Positions 13,317-14,030 of a DNA stretch of 14,030 nt are shown here, in pieces. Each line of letters opens with the position of its first letter. Within the stretch, counting starts at the first letter, position 1. The stretch covers positions 1-14,030 of the forward strand of contig DLHX01000014.1 in assembly GCA_002483465.1 (NCBI GenBank), read 5' to 3'. The DNA is from Micavibrio sp. UBA7657 (lineage in GTDB: Bacteria; Pseudomonadota; Alphaproteobacteria; Micavibrionales; Micavibrionaceae). Under the pieces are notes generated by a model. That model did not search any database, was not told the origin of the DNA, and saw only the letters and a program-made list of their open reading frames with translations. A program made the position numbers and the translations under genes.

Positions 13317-14030
13317 CTCTTCCGCCAGGATATCTTTCCGCGATAATTTTCCGATCATGGTTTTCGGCAATGGCATCACGCGGAATTCTATGATCTTCGG
13401 AATTTCCATCTTCGAAATTTTGTCGGCAAGGAATGTTTTTAATTCCTCTTCGCTCAATGCTACATCAGGTTTCAGCTTGATCCATGCTTTCACGATTTCG
13501 CCGCGCTTCTCATCCGGTAAGCCCGCGACGATGCATTCTTCGACGCATGGATGCTGGTAAATCGCTTCCTCGACGTTGCGCGGGTAAACGTTATAGCCGT
13601 TCGTGATGATCATATCCTTGATGCGGTCGACGATATAAACATACCCCCGTCCATCCATGATCGCGATGTCGCCCGTATGCAGGCGTCCATCTTTTAGCAC
13701 TTCTGAAGTCTCAAGTGGCTTGTTGTAATAACCTTTCATCACCTGCGGGCCGCGCACGCACAATTCGCCGCGCTCGCCCGGCGGCATGATGGTTGTCTTG
13801 TCCGCGGGGTTGACGATCTCGACAATCGTGCCCGGCAGCGGCATGCCGATTGATCCGGCCTTGTTCTCACCCTTGATCGGGTTGGCGCAGACAACGGGCG
13901 AGGATTCAGTCAAGCCGTAACCTTCCACCACCACACATCCCGTAATCCGTTCGAACGTTCTTTTAACTTCTGCGGGTAGCGGCGCACCGCCCGAGATGCA
14001 ATACCGCAGCGACGATATATCGAATTTTTT
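13299..14030 (-). CDS. fadD: long-chain acyl-CoA synthetase (AMP-forming), C-terminal part, cut by window edge
   Basis: This is the last 243 codons of an ANL-superfamily ligase that activates fatty acids to acyl-CoA via an acyl-adenylate. The frame is open to position 14030, so the start lies outside the window. Motifs: CISGGAPLP, then VEGYGLTESSPVV (adenylate-binding A5 core), GELCVRGPQVMKGYYN, the A7/A8 region TGDIAIMDGRGYVYIVDRIK with IITNGYNVYPRNVEE, and the C-terminal IGKLSRKDI with the catalytic lysine. This is typical of FadD from proteobacteria; a medium-chain or other acyl ligase is possible because the specificity region is missing. It converges on rsh with a shared terminator hairpin. 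No sign of damage is seen in the visible part. Confidence 0.9.
   Translation of the reverse strand, partial: KKFDISSLRYCISGGAPLPAEVKRTFERITGCVVVEGYGLTESSPVVCANPIKGENKAGSIGMPLPGTIVEIVNPADKTTIMPPGERGELCVRGPQVMKGYYNKPLETSEVLKDGRLHTGDIAIMDGRGYVYIVDRIKDMIITNGYNVYPRNVEEAIYQHPCVEECIVAGLPDEKRGEIVKAWIKLKPDVALSEEELKTFLADKISKMEIPKIIEFRVMPLPKTMIGKLSRKDILAEEKEKSG

Overview
The window looks like chromosomal DNA of an alphaproteobacterium. The main evidence is the rpoZ-Rel(Rsh) pair, the thioredoxin/CnoX - LON-domain - Trm112 cluster, a family 5 uracil-DNA glycosylase and a deacylase of the ProXp-ala type. The species cannot be fixed from the sequence. Composition changes visibly near a tRNA-Gly(GCC) gene (5086-5160, minus strand). 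Left of it the DNA is AT-rich, gene-poor and accessory in character. Right of it the DNA is richer in G+C, densely packed and made of housekeeping genes.

Left part (1-5085). A small gene of unknown function (20-415, minus) is divergent from an XRE-family regulator (489-695, plus). Between them lie two perfect 11-bp inverted arms that overlap a candidate promoter, a typical self-contained repressor switch. Next come about 480 bases with no intact gene (one possible decayed coding remnant and a GC-rich hairpin), then a 75-aa AlpA/excisionase-like DNA-binding protein (1178-1405, minus) with a palindrome upstream. The dominant gene is a 1052-aa SF2 (DEAH) helicase at 1658-4816. Its C-terminal half is six tandem repeats of about 90 residues, one junction of which has been duplicated recently. 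Behind it is a structured 270-base segment with a possible small hydrophobic ORF. The 3' end of the tRNA-Gly gene faces this region, as expected for an element inserted at a tRNA, but no integrase and no second att copy lie inside the window.

Right part (5161-14030). Two short unknown genes (5526-5840 and 5240-5524, minus) are translationally coupled and read toward the tRNA. On the plus strand an operon-like run follows: ProXp-ala-type aminoacyl-tRNA deacylase, CnoX-like thioredoxin/TPR protein, cysteine-rich LON-domain protein, Trm112-family protein, then leuA, which overlaps the Trm112 gene by 4 bases. Uracil-DNA glycosylase is convergent with leuA (20-bp overlap) and divergent from rpoZ, which has a good sigma70-type promoter and a classic intrinsic terminator. 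The bifunctional (p)ppGpp synthetase/hydrolase follows and ends against a convergent, truncated acyl-CoA ligase, with a hairpin spanning both gene ends.

The best candidate for an undescribed system is the helicase with its dynamic repeat array and two small DNA-binding proteins in a tRNA-linked island. A defence or mobile-element role is plausible but not shown by the sequence.
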